The notes beneath the pieces are model-generated. The model made no database searches. It saw only the letters and a list, made by a program, of their open reading frames with translations, and was not told the origin of the DNA. Below, piece after piece: positions 1-6,554 of a DNA stretch of 15,754 nt (the first letter of the stretch is position 1; each line of letters starts with the position of its first letter). The stretch spans positions 1 to 15,754 of the forward strand of contig JAEYAG010000061.1 in NCBI GenBank assembly GCA_023451265.1, read 5' to 3'. This DNA comes from Actinomycetes bacterium. Its GTDB lineage: Bacteria; Actinomycetota; Actinomycetes; Actinomycetales; Microbacteriaceae. Position numbers and translations under genes: made by a program.

Positions 1-21
1 CTGCGCGCACCCGGCGCGGCG

Positions 22-51
22 GGCCCGGCACCCTTTGGGGTAGGCGGGGCC
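22..51. terminator. Weak imperfect stem-loop downstream of the monooxygenase gene
   Basis: GGCCC (22-26) can pair with GGGCC (47-51), and inside it ACCC faces GGGT across a TTT-containing loop. It lies about 85 nt beyond the stop codon of the minus-strand monooxygenase gene. The stem is imperfect and no T-run follows, so a terminator role is only possible. Apart from a short CGCA x4 run at 83-98, I see nothing else in bases 1-135. Confidence 0.22.
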
Positions 52-135
52 CTCCGTCGTCTGCCGTGGCTGCGCGCGGGGTCGCACGCACGCACGCAGC
101 GCCCGCCGCGCCAGCGCGCACGCACCCGACGAGAG

Positions 136-1452
136 TCAGAAGGCGCGGAGGTTGGCGTGCAGTCCGCCGTCGACGAGCTCCCGGCGCAGGATGCCGCGGC
201 GGCGCAGCACGGGAACGAGCTCGTCCAGGGTGCGGTGGATCGTCACCGGGTGCAGGTCGCCCCACAGCAGCACGCCGTCGTTGCCCCACTCGCCGAGCTC
301 CTCGATGAGGTCGGCGAACTCCTCCGCCGTGCCGACGAAGCCGGAACGATCCGAGAGCCGTCCGAGCCGCGCGAGCGCCGTGAGGTGCACCCGCAGCGGC
401 GTCGTGGCCACATCGCGGTCGCCGGTGAACCGGCGGATCGACCCGTGCGAGACATGGTCGCCGAAGATCCCGACATCCAGCGGGGCGTCGAGGTCGAGCG
501 CCGTCAGATCGGTCTCGAGGTCGCTCGACTGCCGCTGCGCGATGAGACGCAGCGTCTCGTCCGAGGGGGCGAGGGATGCCGCGACCACCCGGTCGGCCTC
601 CTCGGGCGATGCGACGATCACGGGCTGGATCGCGAACAGGATCTTGATGTCTTCCGGCCGGCGGCCGCGCTCGATCGCGGCGGCGTGGATCTTCGCGCGG
701 TACTCGCGCACGCTCTTCTCGTGCAGCGGCGCCAACGCCAGCTGGATGTCGGAGTTCGCCCCCGCGAACCCGAGCCCCCGGCCCGATCCTCCCGGCGACG
801 CGATGACCGGCTCGCCGCGCGTGAACGGCACGGCGTTCAGCGGCCCGTCGAACGCGAAGTACTCGCCGCGGTGGTGCACCGCGTCCAGGCGCGTGCCATC
901 GGCGTACACGCCGGAGGCGGCATCGCGCACGAGCGCGCCCTCGCCCCACGACCGCCACAGGGCGCGGATGCCGTCGAGCCACTCCTCCGCCCGGTCGTAG
1001 GCGGCGTCGTGCCCGAGCGCCGGGGCGTCGCCGAAGTGGCGGGCACTGCCCGTGTCGGTCACGACGTTGAGCCCGAGCCGGTCGCCGCTCAGGTGCTGCA
1101 GCGTCGCGAACTGCCGCGCGGCCGTGTAGGGCAGGTACGCCGCGGGATTGACGGTCGGGATGACGCCCAGCGCGCGCGTCGCCTGGAACAGGTACGGCGC
1201 GAGCAGCAGCGGGTCGTGCTTGGGGCCGCCGAACGCGTGCCGCACCCGCAGGTCGATCGTCTGCGGCGACCCGAGCGAGGGCGCATCCTCGATCAGGACG
1301 AAGTCGAAACCGGCCTGCTCGAGCTCACGGGCCGACTGCTGGTACAGGTCGGGCCGGGTCCACTCCCAGTCCCAGTCGAGGTACGGATGCCCCCACCCGT
1401 GCGGCCCGAAGCCGCGCGCGAGAAACCAGCCGAAATGCTGCAGCCGACTCAT
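136..1452 (-). CDS. LLM-class flavin-dependent monooxygenase, NtaA/SnaA/DszA family
   Basis: A 438-residue, soluble, FMNH2-dependent luciferase-like monooxygenase. Recognisable stretches are the N-terminal HFGWFLARGFGPHGWGHPY block, the TAARQFATLQHLSGDRLGLN region typical of the NtaA/DszA branch, the YDRAEEW motif, and the GPLNAVPFTRGEPVIASPGG phosphate/flavin segment. The length fits the family (about 430-480 aa). Characterised relatives oxidise nitrilotriacetate, EDTA, dimethyl sulfide or dibenzothiophene sulfone with a separate flavin reductase; none is encoded nearby. The ATG overlaps the stop of the upstream metY-like gene by 4 bases (ATGA), so the two are translationally coupled, and no separate ribosome site is needed. 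Pairing with a sulfhydrylase makes an organosulfur substrate the best inference, but the substrate cannot be read from sequence. Confidence 0.9.
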   Translation of the reverse strand: MSRLQHFGWFLARGFGPHGWGHPYLDWDWEWTRPDLYQQSARELEQAGFDFVLIEDAPSLGSPQTIDLRVRHAFGGPKHDPLLLAPYLFQATRALGVIPTVNPAAYLPYTAARQFATLQHLSGDRLGLNVVTDTGSARHFGDAPALGHDAAYDRAEEWLDGIRALWRSWGEGALVRDAASGVYADGTRLDAVHHRGEYFAFDGPLNAVPFTRGEPVIASPGGSGRGLGFAGANSDIQLALAPLHEKSVREYRAKIHAAAIERGRRPEDIKILFAIQPVIVASPEEADRVVAASLAPSDETLRLIAQRQSSDLETDLTALDLDAPLDVGIFGDHVSHGSIRRFTGDRDVATTPLRVHLTALARLGRLSDRSGFVGTAEEFADLIEELGEWGNDGVLLWGDLHPVTIHRTLDELVPVLRRRGILRRELVDGGLHANLRAF

Positions 1453-2750
1453 GCCACGACCGCGACGGACACGTCGCTGGCCGCGGCGAGCGCCTGCGCG
1501 AGGTCATCGATGAGGTCCGCGGCATCCTCGATCCCGATCGAGACCCGCAGGGTGCCCGGGTGCACGCCGACGGCCGCGCGCTCGACGTCGGTGAGGAAGG
1601 CGTGCGAGGTGGATGCCGGGTGCAGCACGAGCGAGCGCACATCGCCCAGGTGGGTCATGTGCGTGAACACATCGAGCGCCTCGACGAACCGACGCGCCGT
1701 GTCGGCGTCGCCGCGGAGGGTCAGGGTGAACACCGAGCCGAACCCGTCGGGCAGGTCGCGCACCGCGATGTCGTGGTCGGGGTGCGACGGCAGGCCGACG
1801 TAGTCGACGCTCTCGACCTCGGGGCGGTCCTGCAGCCACTGTGCGACGGCGAGCGCGTTGGCGCTCTGGCGCGCGACGCGCAGGCTGAGCGTTTCGATGC
1901 CCTGGCCGATGAGGAAGGCGTTCAGCGGCGACGGGGTGGGGCCGAAGCGCGCCGCGACGGCCTCCCGCGCGTAGGCGATGCGCGCATCGCCGCCGGTACG
2001 CTCCAGCAGGCTGGGCGCGTCGCCCCGGCCGGGAGCGGCCAGGTGCGGGAACAGCTCGGCGGCGCGGGCGGGATCGAGGCGGCCGCTGTCGACGACCGCC
2101 CCGCCGAGCACACTGCCGTGACCGGCGAGGAATTTGCTCGTCGAGTGGATGACCACGTCCGCACCCAGCTCCAGCGGGCGGATGAGGTACGGCGTCGCGA
2201 AGGTGTTGTCGATCACGAGGGGGATGCCGTGGCGTCGCGCGACATCGGCGAGCGCGGTCGTGTCGATGAGACGGTTGGCCGCGTTGGAGATGGACTCCGC
2301 GAACAGTACCCGCGTCTCGGGGCGGATGGCCGCCTCCCAGGCGTCGAGGTCGCGGATGTCGTCGACGAACGTCGTCGTGATGCCGAGCCGTGACAGGTTG
2401 TCGCGCAGCAGGCCGCGGGTCCCCTCGTAGATGTGCGCCGACGACACGACGTGCTGCCCCGACTCGAGCAGAGCGAGCAGCGCGACGGACGTCGCCGCCT
2501 GGCCGGTCGCCAGCAGCAGCGCCTGCGAGCCGCCTTCCAGGGCGGCCAGGGTGTGCTCGACGGTCTCGATCGTGGGGTTGCCGATGCGCGTGTACGCGTA
2601 GCCCTCACCCTGGCCGAAATGGGCGGCGGCCTGCTCGTACTCGTCGAACTCGAATCCGGCGGTCAGGTAGATCGGGGTCGCCCGGGGCGTCGCCGCCGCC
2701 TGCGGCGCGCGCTCGTGCACCTGACGCGTCGTAAATCCTCGCCTGCCCAT
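1449..2750 (-). CDS. metY: PLP-dependent O-acetylhomoserine sulfhydrylase-type enzyme (MetY/Cys-Met family)
   Basis: A 433-residue enzyme of the Cys/Met metabolism PLP family. Visible features are the YTRIGNPT substrate/PLP loop (53-60), the VIDNTFATPYL aspartate (D181), the SxSK motif with the predicted Schiff-base lysine (HSTSKFLAGHGS, K206), and the C-terminal HPASTSH and RVSIGIE blocks. Family members of this type make homocysteine from O-acetylhomoserine and sulfide. The reading frame stays open upstream to 3110, but the start at 2750 is fixed by AGGAGG five bases before ATG and by the family-like N-terminus (FTTRQVHERAPQAAATPRATPIY). It heads a two-gene operon with the flavin monooxygenase. 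The natural reading is that sulfide derived from sulfite or another released sulfur species is fixed here. Cystathionine gamma-synthase or methionine gamma-lyase activity is a less likely alternative. Confidence 0.88.
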   Translation of the reverse strand: MGRRGFTTRQVHERAPQAAATPRATPIYLTAGFEFDEYEQAAAHFGQGEGYAYTRIGNPTIETVEHTLAALEGGSQALLLATGQAATSVALLALLESGQHVVSSAHIYEGTRGLLRDNLSRLGITTTFVDDIRDLDAWEAAIRPETRVLFAESISNAANRLIDTTALADVARRHGIPLVIDNTFATPYLIRPLELGADVVIHSTSKFLAGHGSVLGGAVVDSGRLDPARAAELFPHLAAPGRGDAPSLLERTGGDARIAYAREAVAARFGPTPSPLNAFLIGQGIETLSLRVARQSANALAVAQWLQDRPEVESVDYVGLPSHPDHDIAVRDLPDGFGSVFTLTLRGDADTARRFVEALDVFTHMTHLGDVRSLVLHPASTSHAFLTDVERAAVGVHPGTLRVSIGIEDAADLIDDLAQALAAASDVSVAVVA

Positions 2751-2755
2751 GGCAC

Positions 2756-2761
2756 CCTCCT
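2756..2761 (-). promoter_or_regulatory. Strong ribosome binding site for metY
   Basis: AGGAGG on the minus strand, followed by GTGCC and then ATG. It decides the start at 2750 against the open frame that continues upstream. Confidence 0.8.
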
Positions 2762-2822
2762 GTCGGTGTCGCGGCGGCATCCTCACGCCCGACTCGACCA
2801 TCGTCGCCGTCCCTCGCCGCTG

Positions 2823-2850
2823 CGGCGAATCCCGTGTCGCCGTATGACAC
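2823..2850. promoter_or_regulatory. Overlapping dyads in the metY leader region
   Basis: CGGCGA (2823-2828) pairs perfectly with TCGCCG (2837-2842), and GTGTC (2834-2838) pairs with GACAC (2846-2850). The two hairpins are mutually exclusive because they share bases. They lie 73-100 nt upstream of the metY start, just past the stop of the upstream gene. This could be a terminator of that gene, an operator for metY, or chance in GC-rich DNA. No SAM riboswitch consensus was recognised and no convincing -10 was found. Confidence 0.3.
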
Positions 2851-2862
2851 GCGGGCAGGCGC

Positions 2863-3972
2863 TCAGCGCTCGCCCGCGTAGACGAGCGGCACGCCCAGCC
2901 ATTCGGCGAGGGCCTGCACCTCGGCATCCACCATCTCCCGCTCCTCCGCCTCGAGATCGTCGATCTCGTGGACGGCGGCGACGACGAGGTTCTCCTTCTT
3001 CTTGTCGAGCTTCGCATCGAGCAGCCCCGCGAACCGGTCGCCGACGAGGATCGGATGCGCGAAGTACCCGTAGACGCGCTCCGCCTTCGGCTTGAACTGC
3101 TCGAGCACATACTCGAAGCCGAACAGCTCTTTCAGGCGCGGGCGGTCGAAGAGCATCCCGTCGTACGGGTTCAGGATGGCGACGCGCCCGCCGGGGTCGT
3201 CGTCGAGGGTCTCGAGCGCCACCGGATCGACCCGCCATCTCCACGCCGATCCCTCGACGGATGCCGCGACGCCCGCCGTCCCGACGGGTGTCCACGGCGA
3301 CTTCTGCCGCGCGATGCCGGCCGCCTGCAGTCGCCGCTCCTCCAGCATCCGCGTCGCGTCGTCGGCGTCGACGACCGCGACGTCCGCGAACACGCGCTCG
3401 CCGATGTCCCACACCCGCTGGCGGCCCTCGCGCCCGCCGATGCCCCCCTCTCCGACGTACGACAGCAGCTCGAGCATGCGCGGCACCTGGATCGAGCCGT
3501 ACCAGCCGGCCTCGTTGGCGTGCGCGACCTGGCTCGTGTCGGGGATCTGCGCGGCCGGCAGCGGCCCCTCGGCGCGCAGGCGCGCAAGCACGTCGGCGCG
3601 GAAACGGGCGTTCGCCGCCAACCACTCCGACGCCTGCGCGCGGAAGACGCGGGCGCGCATGCGGGCGAGGTGGGCGGGCAAGAGCGACGCGGGCCGGAAG
3701 TGGCCGTCGTACTCGAACAGCAGCCGGTCCTGCTCGACCGCTTTGCGCAGCTGGCCGGGCTCGTACGACCAGCCGATCCGGCTCCACGCGATGGTCTGCT
3801 CCGCCGGCGCGACCGTCGCCGTCGGGTCGATCTTGATCGCGCCGATCTGCTCGGCGACCTCGACGACATCTCCCGGGCGCTGCGCGTCGAGCAGCTGCGC
3901 CCGCACCGCGATCCGCCGGGCGTCGTCGCGGCTGAGCTCTAGGACGGGTTCTTTGGGCGCGGTGCGGCTCAT
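2863..3972 (-). CDS. YcaQ/AlkZ-like winged-helix DNA-binding protein (HTH_42 family), possible crosslink-repair DNA glycosylase
   Basis: A 369-residue protein of the HTH_42 family, which includes E. coli YcaQ and Streptomyces AlkZ, glycosylases that unhook alkylated and crosslinked bases. The C-terminal half matches well from memory of E. coli YcaQ: ILNPYDGMLFDRPRLKELF (268-285) and VYGYFAHPIL..DRFAGLLDAKLD (301-324) are the family blocks. The catalytic region is less typical: where YcaQ has Q-I-D, this protein has K47-I48-D49, and the family EYWAHEA segment reads EYDGHFRPAS (88-97). It may therefore be a divergent glycosylase or a DNA-binding paralogue with altered activity. No Shine-Dalgarno precedes the ATG; a TAGCGT box 7 nt upstream suggests a leaderless transcript. 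Family assignment is firm, activity is not. Confidence 0.85.
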   Translation of the reverse strand: MSRTAPKEPVLELSRDDARRIAVRAQLLDAQRPGDVVEVAEQIGAIKIDPTATVAPAEQTIAWSRIGWSYEPGQLRKAVEQDRLLFEYDGHFRPASLLPAHLARMRARVFRAQASEWLAANARFRADVLARLRAEGPLPAAQIPDTSQVAHANEAGWYGSIQVPRMLELLSYVGEGGIGGREGRQRVWDIGERVFADVAVVDADDATRMLEERRLQAAGIARQKSPWTPVGTAGVAASVEGSAWRWRVDPVALETLDDDPGGRVAILNPYDGMLFDRPRLKELFGFEYVLEQFKPKAERVYGYFAHPILVGDRFAGLLDAKLDKKKENLVVAAVHEIDDLEAEEREMVDAEVQALAEWLGVPLVYAGER

Positions 3973-3979
3973 GCGCGCA

Positions 3980-3985
3980 ACGCTA
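3980..3985 (-). promoter_or_regulatory. Candidate -10 box (TAGCGT) for a leaderless ycaQ-like mRNA
   Basis: On the minus strand TAGCGT fits TANNNT and ends exactly 7 nt before the ATG at 3972, which puts transcription start at or next to the start codon. No recognisable -35 is present. Confidence 0.5.
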
Positions 3986-4026
3986 CGCCGGGGCGGCGAC
4001 GCGGGCGACGGCCGGTCGCCGGAGCG

Positions 4027-4527
4027 TCAGACAGCGGCGAGCGCCGCGAGGGCGTCGCCCGTGAGACGCTGGGTGGTCCACTCGTCCATCGGCTCGGCGC
4101 CCAGCGACCGGTAGAACGCGATCGAGGGCGCGTTCCAGTCCAGCACCGTCCACTCGAAGCGCGAATACCCGCGCTCGATGCACACCGCCGCGAGCGCCCG
4201 CATGAGCGCCCTGCCGTAGCCGGCCCCGCGCTCGGCCTCGTCGACGTAGAGGTCCTCGAGCCAGATTCCGTGACGGCCGGTCCAGGTCGAGTAGGTGAGG
4301 AACCAGATCGCGATGCCGACGATGCGCCCGTCGCGCTCGATGACGTGGGCGAAGGCCCGCGGCTCGGCGCCGAACAGCGTGTCGGCGAGCATCTCGGCGG
4401 TGTTCGCCACGGCATCCGGCTCCCGTTCGTACACCGCGAGCGCGTGGATCAAGGCGAGGATGCCGTCCTCATCGCCCGGGCGCGCCTCGCGCAGCACCGC
4501 GCCCCCGGCGAGCTGCCGCGCGGTCAC
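4027..4527 (-). CDS. GNAT-family N-acetyltransferase, spermidine/diamine acetyltransferase-like
   Basis: A 166-residue, single-domain acetyltransferase. The acetyl-CoA pyrophosphate loop is visible as RGAGYG (100-105) after the IWLEDLYV strand, and the C-terminal DWNAPSIAFYRSLGA segment (130-144) carries the usual Asn and Tyr. The FLTYSTWTGRHGIWLEDLYV and FEWTVLDWN stretches resemble the spermidine/spermine and diamine acetyltransferase (SSAT) branch, so acetylation of a small polyamine-like amine is a reasonable guess. It starts at GTG (4527) behind a weak G-rich site. It stands 54 bp upstream of the ycaQ-like gene on the same strand, but that gene appears to have its own leaderless promoter, so a shared operon is not certain. 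Confidence 0.85.
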   Translation of the reverse strand: MTARQLAGGAVLREARPGDEDGILALIHALAVYEREPDAVANTAEMLADTLFGAEPRAFAHVIERDGRIVGIAIWFLTYSTWTGRHGIWLEDLYVDEAERGAGYGRALMRALAAVCIERGYSRFEWTVLDWNAPSIAFYRSLGAEPMDEWTTQRLTGDALAALAAV

Positions 4528-4578
4528 GATGCCCCCCGCAGCGACAGGCAGACGACGGATTGGGAGGAGGAGAGCACG

Positions 4579-4612
4579 GGCACCGGCCCAGCCTATGCGG
4601 CGGGCCGGTGCC
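4579..4612 (-). terminator. Strong stem-loop downstream of the SDR gene
   Basis: GGCACCGGCCC (4579-4589) and GGGCCGGTGCC (4602-4612) form a perfect 11-bp stem. The 12-nt loop can pair a further three bases (GCC/GGC) past one bulged A. It begins 7 nt after the stop of the minus-strand SDR gene. There is no T-run, as is common for high-GC actinobacterial terminators. Confidence 0.6.
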
Positions 4613-4618
4613 GGCCGA

Positions 4619-5629
4619 TTACTGCACCGACCAGCCGCCGTCGCTCGGGAGCACGACGCCGTTGAGGTTCACGCCGTCGTCGGAGAGCAGGAAGGTGATG
4701 GATGCCGCGAGCTGCTCGGCCGTCGCGAGGGTCGGGATCGACGACTGGAACGGCTGCAGCCGGGCCTGCCCGACCTCGGACACGTGCGGCGGGAACGGGA
4801 TGCCGGTGGCGACGCCGCCGGGGGCGACGGCGTTGACACGGATGCCCTGGGGGCCGTACATGAATGCCGCCGAGCGGGTGAGGCCGATGACGGCGTGCTT
4901 GCTCGTCGTGTACGCGTTGCCCGACGCCGAGCCGCGCAGGCCCGCCTCGGACGCGATGTTGACGACGGAGCCGGCGCCTGCGGCCATCATCGCAGGCAGG
5001 ACGGCGCGCGTCAGCTTGAACGCGCCCGTGACGTTGACGCCCATGACGCGGTCCCACATGGCGTCGGTGGTCTCGTGCAGCGGCGAGAAGTCGTCGTTGA
5101 TGCCGGCGACGTTGGCGAGCGCGTCGATGCGCTCCCCGGCTGCCGCGACGATCGCGTCGATGGACTCCTGCTGGGTGATGTCGCCGGCGACCGTGATGAC
5201 CTCGGCATCCGTCAGCGACGACGCGAACTCCGCCAATCGGTCGGCCGACACGTCCACGGCGACGACGCGGCCGCCCTCGCGCGCGACGCGGGATGCGGTG
5301 GCGCGCCCGATGCCGCTGGCGGCACCGGTCACGATGACGGTCTTCCCGGCGAAGCGGCCGGGCGTGATCTTCTCGGTCCAGCCGGTCGCGGCCGCTTCGG
5401 GCATGACGCCGTCGTTGGCCTTCAGGACGAGGTCGTCGACGACCGACTGCGGCATCTGGCCCTGGCTGAGCGCGACGAGCTGCTGCAGCGGCAGTCCGCG
5501 CAGCGGGGCGAGCGTATCCGCCGAGGCGCCCGACGCGGCGAGCAGTCCGCGCACGAGCGGGCCGCCGATCTCGCTGTCGAGCCAGTCGCCGATGGAGCTG
5601 GATGCGGTGAGGGGTGTCTTCTCTGACAT
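4619..5629 (-). CDS. SDR-family NAD(P)-dependent oxidoreductase with an N-terminal extension
   Basis: A 336-residue protein. The catalytic part is a classical short-chain dehydrogenase/reductase: TGAASGIG cofactor loop (101-108), acidic residue after beta-2 at D125 (suggesting NAD(H) preference), NVAG (173-176), S227, and Y240-x3-K244, then the VAPGGVATGIP segment. A plain SDR is about 250 aa; here about 90 residues precede the Rossmann fold, predicted mostly helical, with no signal peptide or membrane segment, and I do not recognise a domain there. The frame is open to 5725, but AAGGAG at 5642-5637 sets the ATG at 5629 and leaves the upstream dyads outside the gene. It is divergent from the tetR gene, so this is probably its regulated target. 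The substrate is unknown. Confidence 0.88.
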   Translation of the reverse strand: MSEKTPLTASSSIGDWLDSEIGGPLVRGLLAASGASADTLAPLRGLPLQQLVALSQGQMPQSVVDDLVLKANDGVMPEAAATGWTEKITPGRFAGKTVIVTGAASGIGRATASRVAREGGRVVAVDVSADRLAEFASSLTDAEVITVAGDITQQESIDAIVAAAGERIDALANVAGINDDFSPLHETTDAMWDRVMGVNVTGAFKLTRAVLPAMMAAGAGSVVNIASEAGLRGSASGNAYTTSKHAVIGLTRSAAFMYGPQGIRVNAVAPGGVATGIPFPPHVSEVGQARLQPFQSSIPTLATAEQLAASITFLLSDDGVNLNGVVLPSDGGWSVQ

Positions 5630-5636
5630 GGTCGAT

Positions 5637-5642
5637 CTCCTT
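5637..5642 (-). promoter_or_regulatory. Ribosome binding site for the SDR gene
   Basis: AAGGAG on the minus strand lies 7 nt before the ATG at 5629 and decides the start. Confidence 0.75.
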
Positions 5643-5643
5643 C

Positions 5644-5665
5644 GTGAGCCTCGGGACGGGCTCAC
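5644..5665. promoter_or_regulatory. Seven-base-pair inverted repeat abutting the SDR ribosome site
   Basis: GTGAGCC (5644-5650) and GGCTCAC (5659-5665) are perfect arms around an 8-nt spacer. In the SDR mRNA leader this hairpin would end one base before the AAGGAG ribosome site, so it could affect translation. As DNA it could be a third regulator site. Neither role can be separated from sequence. Confidence 0.45.
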
Positions 5666-5674
5666 CTTGTTCAA

Positions 5675-5688
5675 TTCCCTGCCGGGAA
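5675..5688. promoter_or_regulatory. Operator half of a tandem pair (TTCCC-N4-GGGAA), site 1
   Basis: TTCCC-TGCC-GGGAA is a perfect 5-4-5 dyad in the divergent SDR/tetR promoter. Its twin is centred exactly 20 bp away. TetR-family proteins normally bind short dyads next to their own gene, so this is a likely TetR operator. Confidence 0.65.
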
Positions 5689-5694
5689 AAACTA

Positions 5695-5708
5695 TTCCCG
5701 TGCGGGAA
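5695..5708. promoter_or_regulatory. Operator half of a tandem pair (TTCCC-N4-GGGAA), site 2
   Basis: TTCCC-GTGC-GGGAA has the same arms and spacing as site 1. It overlaps the expected -35 position of the tetR promoter. TAGTTT on the minus strand (5694-5689), lying between the two sites, is a possible -10 for the SDR gene, so occupancy could shut off both genes. Confidence 0.65.
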
Positions 5709-5726
5709 ATAGTAGCCGACGGCAAT

Positions 5727-5732
5727 TAAGAT
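5727..5732 (+). promoter_or_regulatory. Candidate -10 box (TAAGAT) for leaderless tetR mRNA
   Basis: TAAGAT fits TANNNT and ends 7 nt before the ATG at 5740. There is no Shine-Dalgarno, which fits a leaderless transcript. Confidence 0.55.
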
Positions 5733-5739
5733 CGGCGGT

Positions 5740-6402
5740 ATGTCCGAGTCCGCTCCTCCACCGCGCCGCGGCCGCGGCGCGCGAGCGGGGCTCGACCTCG
5801 ACACGATCATCGACGCGGCCCGCGGCATCGCACCCGAGGACCTCACGATGCAGGGCGTCGCCACACGGCTGGGCGTGGACCGCAAGGCCCTCAACCACTA
5901 CGTGAGCGACCGCGAGAGCCTTCTCGAACTGCTGGCCATCGACGCATTCCGCACCCGCGTCGCCGCCGATCGCCTCGACCTCGGCGACACGTGGCAGGAC
6001 GCCTGCCGGGCCTATGCCCGCAGCATGTGGCGAAGCCTCGTGGACGTCGGGCCGTGGCTGCCGTACTTCCGCTTCACCAGTCCGCGCGACCTCGTCATCG
6101 CCGGCCCCGCCGACGTGATCGCCGAGCGCATGCTCGCGGCGGGATTCGCACCGATCACGGTGAGCCGGGCGATGCACCTGCTCGTCACGATCTGCCGCGG
6201 CTTCGCGCAGGACGCCGTGATCGGCTCCCGCGAGGGCGGCCACCCGCAGGTGGAGGATCTGCGGCAGGCGCTGATGAGCGAGCGTGAGGGCTACGCCGCA
6301 CTGCGGACGCTGATCGATGCGCGGGTGGACAACTACGGCGAAGAGCAGTTCGCGTTCGACGTCGACGCCTTCCTCGCCGCGATGGAGCGCCTGCTGCCCT
6401 GA
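5740..6402 (+). CDS. TetR-family transcriptional regulator
   Basis: A 220-residue protein. The N-terminal helix-turn-helix spans about residues 37-61 (MQGVATRLGVDRKALNHYVSDRESLLELL, with the NHYV turn typical of TetR recognition helices), after an Arg/Gly-rich tail that may touch DNA. The rest is the all-helical ligand-binding and dimerisation half, resembling the TetR_C branch. It is transcribed away from the SDR gene and shares a 110-bp promoter with it. The two identical dyads between them are the likely binding sites, so it probably represses itself and the SDR gene until a ligand, perhaps the SDR substrate, releases it. The ligand cannot be predicted. Confidence 0.9.
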   Translation: MSESAPPPRRGRGARAGLDLDTIIDAARGIAPEDLTMQGVATRLGVDRKALNHYVSDRESLLELLAIDAFRTRVAADRLDLGDTWQDACRAYARSMWRSLVDVGPWLPYFRFTSPRDLVIAGPADVIAERMLAAGFAPITVSRAMHLLVTICRGFAQDAVIGSREGGHPQVEDLRQALMSEREGYAALRTLIDARVDNYGEEQFAFDVDAFLAAMERLLP

Positions 6403-6436
6403 CCTGTCGCCGAGGGCGCCCATTGCGCGCGACCGG

Positions 6437-6482
6437 GCCCGTTCTGCGCGCGCCGGGACGGGCGCACTGGGCGAGAACGGGC
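6437..6482. terminator. Structured region between convergent genes, possible two-way terminator
   Basis: GCCCGTTCT (6437-6445) and AGAACGGGC (6474-6482) form a perfect 9-bp stem; the 28-nt interior also folds (GCGCC facing GGGCGC). It lies between the convergent tetR and aldo/keto reductase genes. An 11-base word, ACGGGCGCACT, occurs at 6458-6468 and again at 6477-6487. No T-run is present. Confidence 0.4.
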
Positions 6483-6488
6483 GCACTC

Positions 6489-6527
6489 GGCGCTTGGGCG
6501 CGGCGCTTGGGCGCGGCGCTTGGGCAG
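6489..6527 (+). repeat. Three tandem copies of a 13-bp unit
   Basis: GGCGCTTGGGCGC is repeated head to tail at 6489-6501, 6502-6514 and 6515-6527; the third copy ends in AG. It lies in the 152-bp gap between two convergent genes, where copy number could vary between strains without harm. Confidence 0.85.
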
Positions 6528-6554
6528 CGGCGCGGGCGCGGGGGCGCAAGGGCG

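Noticed and set aside
83..98. CGCA x4 microsatellite
   Set aside because: Short and expected by chance in GC-rich DNA; no gene or signal attached.
157..1803. Long plus-strand open frame over the monooxygenase and sulfhydrylase genes
   Set aside because: Its product is Arg- and Pro-rich with no recognisable domain, as expected for a shadow frame in GC-rich DNA. The minus-strand genes have clear family motifs.
2751..2862. SAM riboswitch upstream of metY
   Set aside because: I looked for a SAM-II or SAM-IV type core and found no matching conserved segments, only two short overlapping hairpins.
2751..3110. Upstream extension of the sulfhydrylase
   Set aside because: Overlaps the ycaQ-like gene and lacks family similarity; the AGGAGG before 2750 fixes the start.
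5630..5725. Longer N-terminus for the SDR protein
   Set aside because: Would place the two operator dyads in coding sequence; a strong ribosome site supports 5629.
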